From the NCBI GenBank assembly GCA_036971475.1, contig JBAIZL010000002.1, forward strand, positions 22,943,067-23,007,066: DNA of 64,000 nt. Reading direction: 5' to 3'. Both the position numbers and the translations under genes were made by a program. The DNA comes from Prosapia bicincta. Its lineage: Eukaryota > Arthropoda > Insecta > Hemiptera > Cercopidae. Below, in pieces: positions 11,337 through 20,164 of the stretch. Below the pieces are notes generated by a model. That model saw only the letters and a list, made by a program, of their open reading frames with translations, was not told the DNA's origin and did not search any database. How positions within the stretch are numbered: position 1 is the stretch's first letter; each line of letters starts with the position of its first letter.

Positions 11337-13046
11337 ACACCAGTGACTGTGCACAATCATCTACTGACATTTCCTATCTGAAACGTGACCTAAAGTTAAT
11401 TCTGTGTCACGCTCGCTACCTCCACTTTGCTAGTCACCCCTTTCCTTTAAGGAATGTGACATCTGTGACTGTGCACAATCATCTACTGATATTTCCTATC
11501 TGAAACGTGACCTAAAGTTAATTCTGAGTCACGCTCGCTACCTGCACTTTGCTATTCACCCCTTTCCTTTAAGGAATGTGACATCTGTGACTGTGCACAA
11601 TCATGTTCTGACATTTCCTATCTGAAACGTGACCTTAAAGTTATTTCCGAGTCACGTTCGCTACCTGCACTTTTTATTCACCCCTTTCCTATAAGAAATA
11701 TGACATCAGTGACTCTGCACAATCATCTACTGACATTTCCTACGGGAAACCCTATCTAATGTTAATTCCGAGTCACGCACGCTAACTGCACTTTCCAATT
11801 CACCCCTTTCCTATACGAAATATGACATCAGTGTCTCTGTACAATCATCTACTGACTATCATACAAGATACTTGACCCAAAGGTGACTCCAAATCACAAA
11901 CCCTACCTGCACTTTTCTATTCGGACTTTTCCTTTAAGATATCTGACATTAGTGACTCTGGACAATGATATACTGAAATTTCTTACGGGAAACGTGACCT
12001 AAAGTAATTCCGAGTCACGCTTGCTACCTCCAATTTGCTAGTCACCCCTTTCCTATAAGGAATGTGACATCAGTGACTGTGCACAATCATCGACTGACAT
12101 TCCTATCTGAAACGTAACCTAAAGTTAATTCTGAGTCACGCTCGCTACCTGCACTTTGCTATTCACCCCTTTTCTATAAGGAATGTGACATCAGTGACTG
12201 TGCACAATCATCTACTGACATTTCCTATCTGAAACGTGACCTAAAGTTAATTCTGAGTCACGTTCGCTACCTGCACTTTGCTATTCACCCTTTCCTTTCA
12301 GGAATGTTACATCAGTGACTGTGCACAATCATCTACTGACATTTCCTATCTGAAACGTGACCTAAAGTTAATTCTGAGTCACGCTCGCTACCTGCACTTT
12401 GCTATTCACCCCTTTCCTTTAAGAAATGAGACATCAGTGACTGTGCACAATCATCTACTAAAATGTCCTACAGGAAACTTGACCTAAAGTTAACTTCTAG
12501 TCACGCTCGCTACCTGCAATTTCCTATTCGCCCCTTTCCTATAAGAAATGTGATATCCGTGACTCTGTACAATCATCTACTTACATTTCCTACGGGAAAC
12601 GTGACCTAAAGTTAATTTCGAGTCACGCTTGCTACCTCCACTTTGCTAGTCACCCCTTTCCTATAAGGAATGTGACATCAGTGACTCGCCACAATCATCT
12701 ACTGACATTTTCTACGGCAAACGTGACCTAAAGTTAATTCCGAGTCACGCTCTCTACCTGCGCTTTGCTATTTACCTCTTTCCTATAAGAACTGTGACAT
12801 CAGTGACTCTGCACAATCATATACTGACATTTCCCACGAGAAAATTGACCTAAAGTTGATTCTGAGTCACGAACCCTACCTGCATTTTTCTATTCGCCCC
12901 TTTCCTATAACAAATGTGAGATCAGTGACTCTGCACAATCATCTACTAACATTTAGTACAGGACACGTGACCTAAAGTTAATTCCGTGTAACGGTCGCTA
13001 CCTCCACTTTGCTATTCACCCCTTTCCTATAAGGAATGCGACATCA

Positions 13047-13130
13047 GCAGTTACAATGTGGCAACGCTGCGCTTGTGCTCTCTTGTAAATCACTCCTAAT
13101 TTGATCTAAACATTTCATTTCTATTACATT
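13047..13130 (+). repeat. non-monomer block, copy 4, at the array edge
   Basis: A more diverged, shortened version (cagttacaatgtggcaacgc, lacking part of the ctcactctcctctcaac segment). The satellite ends here. The internal copies therefore look like captured copies of the array's own right boundary. Confidence 0.85.
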
Positions 13131-13235
13131 TCCTCTACATGATCTTCTAACTATCTACATACAAGCAATTTATTAACAATTTAGCGGATTGGTCTCTTCC
13201 CAATCTCTCCATCTTAAACCATGAAGCGCAGTACA

Positions 13236-13275
13236 ATTATTCTTTGAGCTTAGCTTGTGAGGTTATGTTAATAAA
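13236..13275 (+). repeat. left member of a short inverted repeat pair
   Basis: Reads attctttgagcttagcttgt then gaggttatgtta. Its reverse complement lies at 14699-14743, with an 8-bp insertion there (the second gcttgtga). The pair encloses about 1.4 kb holding the tail modules and one copy of the 390-bp repeat, and could be the ends of a composite element. Confidence 0.75.
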
Positions 13276-13391
13276 ATTTAATACAGGTTAGGTTAATAGG
13301 CTACATATTGTTTTGACCGGTGGGCGACGTATAAATGTAGAATCTTACTTTCTCGTTAGTTGTAAGTTAGTCTTTTTAGTAACAACACTCA

Positions 13392-13413
13392 CTGAAGATG
13401 ATGTGTTTGAAAC
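13392..13413 (+). ncRNA. diverged hammerhead-like tail motif
   Basis: Reads CTGAAGATGATGTGTTTGAAAC followed by gcgtc, a decayed version of the CTGATGA-hairpin-GAAAC module. The stem is lost here, so any ribozyme activity is unlikely. The following aatttgtgagttttgtgt is shared with 14640-14690. Confidence 0.3.
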
Positions 13414-13699
13414 GCGTCTTGGTTAATAATTGAACAATTTGTGAGTTTTGTGTAAGTCGTTTATTTGTACTACGGAGTGCAGTCTTGTTTACCAATGGTT
13501 GGGAAAATTGGTGCTGCATTTGATCACTATTTCGTAACATTGTTTGCACAAAGTTGTCGTTTCACCCTCTCATCACGACTTTAAATGAGAAAACTTTACT
13601 GCGGTTCCAACACAAATATATTTTTCTAAATTTTTACGCAAAACTAAGTTCGGCTGTTGTATTTTTCAATTCCTAATATTAGATTATATTCAAACGTCT

Positions 13700-13995
13700 A
13701 TATATATTTACATATTTTGGCAAATTTTCAGTCATTAATACAATAATTTTCATTCATCCGCTCAGTTTCAAGTACATTTTTCTAAAACTTGTGGTGGAAG
13801 GCACTTGATACAGCTTTTACAAATATTACTCCATTAATTAAATGTATCTAAATATTTTCTCTTTCTATTTTGCACTTAATACTGTGATTCTGTCACATGT
13901 AGGCCTATATACATATTTATATTAATTGTAATTATTTAATAAAAAGTAACTAAAACAAAATTTTTCTTTGTTTACCGGAGTAGGAATTGACAATT
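13700..13995 (+). repeat. 390-bp interspersed repeat, copy A (internally deleted)
   Basis: The left part (caaattttcagtcattaata onward) and right part (attaattgtaattatttaat, ending gtaggaattga) align with the ends of copy C at 19063-19455. The central segment with the two CAGCTG motifs is missing. Copies B and C carry the same ends and a complete centre. Confidence 0.75.
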
Positions 13996-14508
13996 TTTTT
14001 ATGTTACTTATATTCGAGAAATTCTTTGTTATTTGAACAAATTGTATGTTGAAGTTTGCAAGTTTCAGAATGATTTGCTTGTATCGAAGCTATATAGGCG
14101 TATACATATATAGGCAATTGTTTTTATAGGTAATTGAGGGTGATACACACTTTCTGAACACTTTTAGTTTCTTATTATTTTATCCAGTGTGCAACTCAAA
14201 CTTTAACTTCAAACCGTTCCGTCTGTTTGAAGTAAGAAACTCATTTTTACAGTGGCTAGGAGATATTTTATTACCTGGTACTGTTGGTCACCTTTAGATA
14301 AATGGAACAAACTATGCACCAATGAAAAGCTGAGATTTTAAAAGCATTCATTTTTATGTATAGCACATGTATTTTCTACGTTTTATAGAAAATATATAGA
14401 ACTGAAGAATAAAGATATTATTTTAAATATCTACAAGCAACTAGAAATCAAAAACAAATAGAATACATACACAACACTCACAAATTAATCACTTATTGAC
14501 TCAGACGC

Positions 14509-14536
14509 GTTTCAATGATAAAGTCATCATCATCAG
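14509..14536 (-). ncRNA. hammerhead-like tail motif
   Basis: On the minus strand: CTGATGATGATGACTTTATC then ATTGAAAC. A 5-bp stem (ATGAT/ATCAT) can form between the CTGATGA box and GAAAC. The arrangement resembles hammerhead stem II, but the spacing is not canonical. Confidence 0.3.
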
Positions 14537-14613
14537 TGAGTAATGCTACTACAAACTCTAACCTTCAACTATAAGTTGGAGTAGTAAGTTAGAGTTTGTA
14601 GTAACAACACTCA

Positions 14614-14641
14614 CTGATAATGATGACTTTGTCATTGAAAC
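14614..14641 (+). ncRNA. hammerhead-like tail motif
   Basis: Reads CTGATAATGATGACTTTGTC then ATTGAAAC. The hairpin ATGAC ttt GTCAT is intact, but the first box is CTGATAA, a change in the core G that would disable a hammerhead. It is the partner of 14509-14536 in the palindrome. Confidence 0.3.
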
Positions 14642-14698
14642 GCGTATGAGTCAATAAATGATTAATTTGTGAGTTTTGTGTGTGTTTTTTATTTGTTT

Positions 14699-14743
14699 TA
14701 ACATAACCTCACAAGCTCACAAGTTAAGCTCAAAGAATAGTTG
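14699..14743 (-). repeat. right member of the short inverted repeat pair
   Basis: Reverse complement of 13236-13275, reading taacataacctcacaagctc and ending gctcaaagaatagt. It directly follows the palindrome. Confidence 0.75.
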
Positions 14744-15104
14744 TATAAATCGAAAGGTCTAATTTTTTTGATATTTTTTGTACATTAAAATTATAAAATT
14801 ACTTTTGTTTCCATGAAGTAGGTCAGATGTATCTCCCTAATAGAAAATATAAACAATATATCAAATACATAATTATTTTGATTTGTTTCTGGCTTTAATG
14901 GTTTTCTTGCAGTTTTGAGGGAAAACGATATTTTATAAATTATTATTTTTTAAAATTTCTGTTTTGTATTATTTCAAAATCATATATTTTAGTGTAAAGA
15001 ACCAAATTATGCACTTTATACATTATTGTAAAAAGAGTATTACTGCATATTTTATTTACTGGAATATTTGTGAAAATATAAACCATATAAAAGTAGTTTA
15101 AGGT
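14744..15104. other. AT-rich spacer, nothing recognised
   Basis: About 360 bp, very AT-rich, with stops in every frame. No repeat or motif was identified. Confidence 0.6.
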
Positions 15105-15495
15105 CAATTCCTAGTTCAATTCCTAGGGTCAACAAAAAGAAATTTTTATTTACTTGTTATTAAATAATTACAATTAATATAAATAAATTGCGATAACCTA
15201 TGCGTTGAAACAGCTGTTCTACTACATAACCCGTAACGTAAAATCAGCTGTTTTATGAAATCATGTGTTAACACTTATATTAAGCCAAATGGTACGAAAT
15301 AGCTACATTGCATACCTTGTCCCTTTTGCGAAAAGGTTTTTCTTACATATAAAATAAAATTTAATTCATTATTATATTTACTTAATGAAATAATATTTGA
15401 ACAAACTTTATTGACATCAAATGTCATTCACTGCAAGATGAAAGAATATGTATTTAAACTTGAATGGGTGAATAAAAGTATTTTATTCTTATATA
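15105..15495 (-). repeat. 390-bp interspersed repeat, copy B (full length)
   Basis: The reverse complement aligns with copy C (19063-19455) from the left end (aataaaatacttttattcac) through aaggnatgcaatntagnna and catttggctta to the central aaacagctgatttta ... acagctgtt pair, then taattgtaattatttaat and the end ctaggaattga. Many substitutions and small indels show an old copy. No coding capacity or poly-A tail is seen. A TA-rich tract abuts the same end as in copies A and C. Confidence 0.85.
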
Positions 15496-16184
15496 TTTGT
15501 ACAAGATATATAAATATATGTAGGAAGATTGTGAACTAATAGGAATTGCAGAAATCATTGGAATAATGTAATTATTAGTATGTTCTAAGAGTAGAAGGTA
15601 ATGTAATACTGTTAAAACAAATATCGTCGCTCATGTGATAGCGATGTTTATTTATTCAACTCTAAATGTTGTAATTAGAAATTATTAGTAATAATTTAGT
15701 AACGTTATGTTTATTAAAATTTTAATAATTTAATAAAATTCTAATTTACTTATTCTAATTAAGGTTTCTTGAAAAAATAGAAAGTAAAAGAATTAATTAA
15801 AACAAAAAAATAAAATTTTTCCGCTAAGAAACTAAATCGCACACGAAAATTAATTTAAAACAAAAGTCCGTTTATTAAAAAGGTCTCGCGGAAATTATAC
15901 AGGCAAGGTTTGGTCTGCCCCTTGTTGTTCTAATTAAAATAATTTGATTTTACAACAATGGAGGCGTAATCTGTTGTAACTAATGGGGGAGATGCGTGTG
16001 GTCGGGCGTGTGTGAGTGAGCAGGGTTGGGAACAGAATGGCAACACTGTTTCTAAATAGAAAATTATTTAAACGAAATTATTTAAAAATAGTAACATTAT
16101 TTTGAATATTTGACCTTTCGGATCGTCAAACATCTTTTATAAGGAAGTTTATAGTATTACCTCGACTGTTTCTTGTAACCCTAG
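15496..16184. other. AT-rich spacer, nothing recognised
   Basis: Mostly AT-rich, with one GC-richer pocket near 15965-16035 (gggggagatgcgtgtggtcg). No open frame of note and no recognisable repeat. Confidence 0.6.
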
Positions 16185-17060
16185 CTCTAATGTCGAGCAA
16201 CAACTACCATTGAGCATGTAATGTCTACAGCTGGTAAAGGTAGCATTGTGGTGACGTCATCAGCCGATCAGCACTCACCACGTTATTGCTGCACTAACGA
16301 TCGCCAGCTGGTATGTCATCTGAGTTTTACTGCTGATATAACAACTATAATACAACAAACTGTGTAATGTATGCAACTGGAAGAGATATCAATGGGGTGA
16401 CGTCATCAGCCAATCACTACTCAACTCGTTATTATTGTACTAACGATCGCCACTTAGTATGGAATCCGAGTTGCAGTGCTGAATTAACAACTATAATTGT
16501 CCAAACGTATGTATAGAATGCAACTGGTAGCGATAACAAGGTGTGACGGCATCAGCCAATCAGTACTCACCATGTTATTGTTGTACTAATGATCGTCACT
16601 TAGTATCGCATCCGAGTTTCAGTGCTGAGTTAACAACTTACATTCCACAAACGTATGCAATGTAAGTAACTGGTAAGATAACGTGTTGACATCATCAGCC
16701 AATCAGTACTCAAGTCGTTATGGTAGTACTAACAATAGCCACTTATTATGGAATCCGACATTGAATGCTGAGTTGATAACTATCATTGCACTAAGTATGT
16801 AATATCTGCTGCTGGTAGAGGTCTCAATATGACGACGTCATCAGCCAATCAGTAGGGTCTACTAAATTCGTTATTGATGTACTATGATCACCACTCAGTA
16901 TTGAATCCGAACTTGAATGTCGAGTTGATAACTATCATTCCACTTGAGTACGTGATGTCTGTTGTTCGTAGATATAACAAGGTGCTGACGTCATCAGCCA
17001 ATCAGTACTAAATTCGTTACTTAGGTAGTAACGGTTTCCATTTAGAATAAAATCTCAGCT
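16185..17060 (+). repeat. 146-bp diverged tandem array with CRE-like and CCAAT motifs
   Basis: Six units are marked by cagcc at 16261, 16407, 16553, 16696, 16842 and 16995 (spacings 146, 146, 143, 146 and 153 bp). Each unit has an octamer at the same phase: TGACGTCA in units 1, 2 and 6, and single-base variants TGACGGCA, TGACATCA and CGACGTCA in units 3, 4 and 5. It is followed by cagccaatca in five of six units. TGACGTCA is the palindromic cAMP-response element and CCAAT is the NF-Y site. The rest of the unit is far more diverged. No transcript is evident nearby, so a regulatory role is only a suggestion. Confidence 0.88.
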
Positions 17061-17810
17061 TCAATGTTGAAAATTTAAAAAACGATAACCTATAATTTTT
17101 TGTATTAAAAAGTACTAACATTGAACAAAATATAACTTTTTTCAAATATTTCCCTTTTTATCTCTGACTGGAGGTTTGTCTATTTTGGACGAAACAGTAA
17201 AGCTGTATGTTATAACTAATTTGTGTTTATCGCAACGCAACGTATTTATTGGGTTATTGACGCATGGGCATTTGATGTGTATTTTAAAGAAGCCTGCCAG
17301 TGTATACCAGATATAGCGGAATTTATTGAAAGTTTCATAGCCACCTTCGCATCTTGTATTTTATACAACTTTGTATACTTGAATTTTAAGAAATTGCTGT
17401 TTAAACATTTTAGCTGATATTAGTCGCGAAGTGAATTGCTCAGTTAGAACATAAAAAATGGGTTATTTAATTATCTACAAAAACAAGTCTAAATGGAATG
17501 TTGTAGGTGTTGAAGTGCTCAGGGCACATTTACAACAATTTATGATTTCCCTTTTACAAACTTTTCTCGTTTAGCTACAAAGTAACGCACTTTGGAGTCA
17601 AGCCAATGTCGCCGAAAAAGTGTAACACTTTTGAATTTACATTTTACGGTGTACAAAGCCAAATTCTTAGAGAAATGTTAGGAACCACGCGTTTAGTTTG
17701 CTTCGCATCATCTAATGCTTGGTAATCGATGGTTAGACCTACTTCACTGTAATAGTCCAGTTTATAATGCTCCAAAAAAGCAATCAACCGAAATGATTTG
17801 GGTTATAATT
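17061..17810. other. AT-rich region without a recognised gene
   Basis: Contains one 64-codon plus-strand open frame (17223-17417) starting MFIATQRIYWVIDAW, rich in aromatic and hydrophobic residues. It matches no family I know and has no supporting neighbours. A chance frame or a transposon scrap is most likely. Confidence 0.5.
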
Positions 17811-17814
17811 ACGG

Positions 17815-17925
17815 ATCGGCCGATTCCGTATCTCGATTCCAGGAATCGTCGATTCTAATGCTATCGAGCAATCGTCGATGCTCGATTCTCCATTGATTAA
17901 AGTGCCGATTCCGATTCTGGTTTTT
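17815..17925. repeat. cryptic CGATTC-rich repeat
   Basis: Within about 110 bp the word cgatt or its complement aatcg occurs many times (for example 17821, 17834, 17850, 17883, 17906, 17912), with irregular 6-30-bp spacing. It reappears sparsely near 18290 and 18340. This looks like a decayed simple repeat. Confidence 0.65.
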
Positions 17926-18368
17926 TCAACTGTTTAAATTCGTGTGCGGTGTAATTTATTGGGAAAATAATTAACTATCAACTATGTCTTATCTATGTGT
18001 TAGTTGCTTTGAAACGATTAAATCAAATCCCGAATTGAGATAACGAAATTATTATTATTATTTATGACGCCAGAACAAAGACCTCGAAAACATTTCTGGT
18101 AGGTTTGTTTGTGTTTTTTATCCGATATGCTTGCCATGCTTTCAGAAATTCGTTTACATTAGGCAAGGACGAACGTTTTTGGCTATTACATTAAAATGGA
18201 ACTTTTAAAAGACATCTCCATATGACTAAAATGTTAATTAAACTCATTATTAGAGAATATCATGTAGGCATATACAAGTTAAAAACTCAAGAATCGACTT
18301 AAGAATCATGAAACGAAAGAAATGTTTTAGAATCGGAGTCGGAAATTGTAGGAATTGCTCCATCATTA

Positions 18369-18500
18369 TGCGTTTCAATAAGAATGTCATCATCACTGAG
18401 TTACAACTACTACAGTATTGCTTTCATTTACACTAGCTACAACTCACTAATGTAAGCGATGTCGTAACCGAAATGCACTTGAGTAAATAAATTATCCATT
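18369..18500. repeat. second head-to-head tail palindrome, diverged
   Basis: The minus-strand module (18372-18396: GTGATGATGACATTCTTATT then GAAAC) faces a plus-strand counterpart (about 18442-18475: ctcactaatgtaagcgatgt, then aaccgaaatgc). The layout is that of 14437-14700, but it is older and separated by about 45 bp. Confidence 0.65.
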
Positions 18501-18572
18501 ATGAGTCACTACGAATTATTAATTATTTATTACCTTCACCTCTCAAGACAGGTTGTATTCACCGGATTCAAG

Positions 18573-18595
18573 ATATATATATATATATATATATA
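18573..18595. repeat. (TA)n microsatellite
   Basis: A 23-bp alternating AT run, followed by a taggcctata palindrome. Confidence 0.95.
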
Positions 18596-18628
18596 GGCCT
18601 ATAGCTTACATTATTGTAATTTTCATTC

Positions 18629-18660
18629 CTGATGATGTTGGTACTGTTTACCAACGAAAA
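18629..18660 (+). ncRNA. hammerhead-like tail motif with perfect stem
   Basis: Reads CTGATGAT, then a perfect 7-bp hairpin (GTTGGTA ctgtt TACCAAC), then GAAAAGC. This is the best-preserved example in the window. The tail continues aatataaattaataaatatt. As elsewhere, one extra T separates CTGATGA from the stem. Self-cleavage is unproven. Confidence 0.4.
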
Positions 18661-18710
18661 GCTTTGAATATAAATTAATAAATATTCTTGTATTTGAATA
18701 ACCTATGTTG

Positions 18711-18715
<5 letters not shown>

Positions 18716-18799
<84 letters not shown>
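18716..18799. repeat. (TA)n microsatellite, 84 bp
   Basis: A perfect alternating TA run. Read on the minus strand it creates a false open frame (18713-18952) ending in isoleucine-tyrosine repeats. Confidence 0.98.
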
Positions 18800-18801
<2 letters not shown>

Positions 18802-19003
18802 TAGACTGTAGCAATACAAAGATATACAGATTTTCTAATATGTATACAAATATTCTGATCAGTAAGTACATTTTCACAAAGCTATACATATTTCTTGACA
18901 AAGTCAACAGTAAATGTTTCTCAGGAACACTGAAATCTGAAGCTGTTACCATCCTGGTCTTATGTTTTCCTATTTAGTTTCTTCTATTACTTCACACTCT
19001 CCC

Positions 19004-19006
<3 letters not shown>

Positions 19007-19060
<54 letters not shown>
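19007..19060. repeat. (TA)n followed by T15
   Basis: About 40 bp of alternating AT pass directly into a 15-T tract, which is followed at once by copy C of the 390-bp repeat. TA-rich sequence also abuts the corresponding end of copies A and B, so the microsatellite probably began as part of that element. Confidence 0.95.
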
Positions 19061-19062
19061 CA

Positions 19063-19455
19063 AAATTTCAATCGTTAATAAAATACTTTTTATTCACCTA
19101 CTCAAGTTCAAATACATTTTCTTAAACTTGTATTTAATGACACTTGATAATAATACAGTTTTTTCAAATACTAATTTATTAATTAAATACAATGAATTAA
19201 TTTTAGTTTTCTATGGGAGGAAAACTTTTCACAAAAAGGGCAAGGAATGCAATATAGTCATTTCGTCCCATTTGGCTTAAAATAAGTGATAGCATATGAT
19301 TTCATAAAACAGCTGATTTTATGTTGTAGGTTATGTGGTAAAACAGCTGTTCTAACGCGTATGTTATGTTACTTTATTTATATTATTTGTAATTATTTAA
19401 TTATAAGTAACCAAAATAATTTTTTTTGGACCCAAGTAGGAATTGATTTTTAAAA
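19063..19455 (+). repeat. 390-bp interspersed repeat, copy C (full length)
   Basis: Begins caatcgttaataaaatactt and ends near aagtaggaattga. It contains aaacagctgattttatg and aaacagctgttc about 30 bp apart, a CAGCTG pair conserved in copy B, and taattatttaattataagta, conserved in A and B. There is no open frame, so this is a non-autonomous element whose class cannot be assigned here. Confidence 0.85.
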
Positions 19456-19750
19456 AATTGATTATATTATTAGTTTATAACGTTAGTAAATTTAGATTCA
19501 CAAATGCCACAATGTTAGCTTATGCCTGTAACCAAACGATGTTTGGTACACCTGTAATGGCTAGCCTTGAACAGAAAATAATTCAACCCTTCATCTAATT
19601 AACTATATTGCAACACTCGGTTGACCGACCGGGTGCAAATAATTCTCAACACCAGCTTTAACATCTTCAAGTGTTCATTAATTGTATCAATTAATTATTA
19701 ACACTGAAGTATGTAGTGCATTACGACTTTTAGAGATTGAACGCCCGTAA
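19456..19750. other. spacer left of the LINE insertion
   Basis: No gene is recognised. It holds one perfect hairpin, ACCAAAC gat GTTTGGT (19531-19547). Confidence 0.6.
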
Positions 19751-20164
19751 CCTACGAACGCAACCCGGTTTGCACGCTTGTAAAATGTTTATTTTCAGGT
19801 TACTAAGGAAATGGGTTCATTTCACATCGGGTTCGGGCAAAAGTATTTATGCTGTTAGGTTATCGTTAAATTCAAAACACTGTTGGAAGGAAGAGGAGTA
19901 ACGCTATTTTTCTAGAGGTACCGTCAAGCGTTATTCTTTAAAAAAATTAGCAAAAAAGAGGTTCCGAAGTGCAGTACAATGGACTGTAAGTAGCCTGTAG
20001 CAGTACTGTCACCGGAGCATGAGAAAAGCCCTGTTGTAGAAATGAGTAATGCTCGGTTTTCCAGATCTACAAACATAGCTTAACGTTACGGTAGTTTTTA
20101 CTTGTTATATTCTAGTAACATATGTATTTACAGATGGGTAAAAGTACTCATTATAATAAGATGC
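19751..20164 (+). repeat. 414-bp direct repeat, left copy (probable target-site duplication)
   Basis: Matches 22330-22743 at a constant offset of 2,579 bp, with three substitutions (19945, 19982, 20051) and no indels. It starts cctacgaacgcaacccggtt and ends aataagatgc. The LINE begins immediately after it. The sequence is not LTR-like: there are no TG...CA ends, and the element inside is a poly-A LINE. Inside it, tttattttcag followed by an open frame of about 33 codons to a TAA at 19899-19901 could be a host exon, which I do not recognise. Confidence 0.95.

Larger units (their letters stand above)
8010..11603 (+). repeat. 1,812-bp higher-order duplication in the 121-bp satellite
   Basis: Two blocks of 15 monomers, about 8010-9823 and 9823-11603, are almost identical, including rare markers such as ctgtggagaa (8331 and 10143), the ctaacatttcc variant and the tgacttcagg boundary block (9411 and 11223). 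All marker pairs are 1,812 bp apart. One of the few differences is tcccataagg against tcctataagg. The block is a recent tandem duplication inside an older array. Confidence 0.93.
5500..13130 (+). repeat. 121-bp satellite array, about 62 monomers
   Basis: Head-to-tail monomers of 120-122 bp share gagtcacgctcgctacctgc, ctttgctattcacccctttc, ctataaggaatgtgacatca, gtgactgtgcacaatcatct and tctgaaacgtgacctaaag. Length varies mainly by one T (aagttaatt or aagtaatt). Monomers at both edges (5500-6000, 12500-13050) are more diverged than the centre, as expected when unequal exchange homogenises the middle. All open frames inside (for example 6694-6918, 7910-8122, 12278-12487) are the same repeat read in one frame and are not genes. 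Confidence 0.97.
13131..13700. other. AT-rich region with dispersed-element fragments
   Basis: No protein is recognised. It contains a 40-bp stretch (13236-13275, attctttgagcttagcttgt onward) found again inverted at 14699-14743, and a tail module at about 13376-13465 (aacaacactcactgaagatg onward) that recurs at about 14600-14700. An interspersed retroelement fragment is likely. Confidence 0.6.
14437..14700. repeat. imperfect palindrome of two head-to-head tail modules
   Basis: The left half (14437-14572) is the reverse complement of the right half (14575-14700). Both carry agagtttgtagta, the cactcactgat core, gaaacgcgt, gagtcaataa and aatttgtgagt. The centre, near 14573, has almost no spacer, so a transcript or single strand would form a hairpin of about 120 bp with mismatches. 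Two elements inserted end to end, or a foldback MITE, are possible origins. Confidence 0.88.

Noticed and set aside
5388..12487. Several plus-strand open frames of 63-74 codons (for example MLPALCYSPLSYKE...)
   Set aside because: They are the same 121-bp satellite read in one frame and end when monomer length shifts the frame. They recur only where the repeat recurs.
5500..13130. Hammerhead ribozyme in the 121-bp satellite because of gaaacgtgacc
   Set aside because: No CTGATGA box precedes the GAAAC at a workable distance.
17223..17417. 64-codon open frame
   Set aside because: No recognised family, isolated, in AT-rich DNA where such lengths occur by chance.
18713..18952. 79-codon minus-strand frame ending in Ile-Tyr repeats
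   Set aside because: Its end is the TA microsatellite. The remainder has no recognisable similarity.
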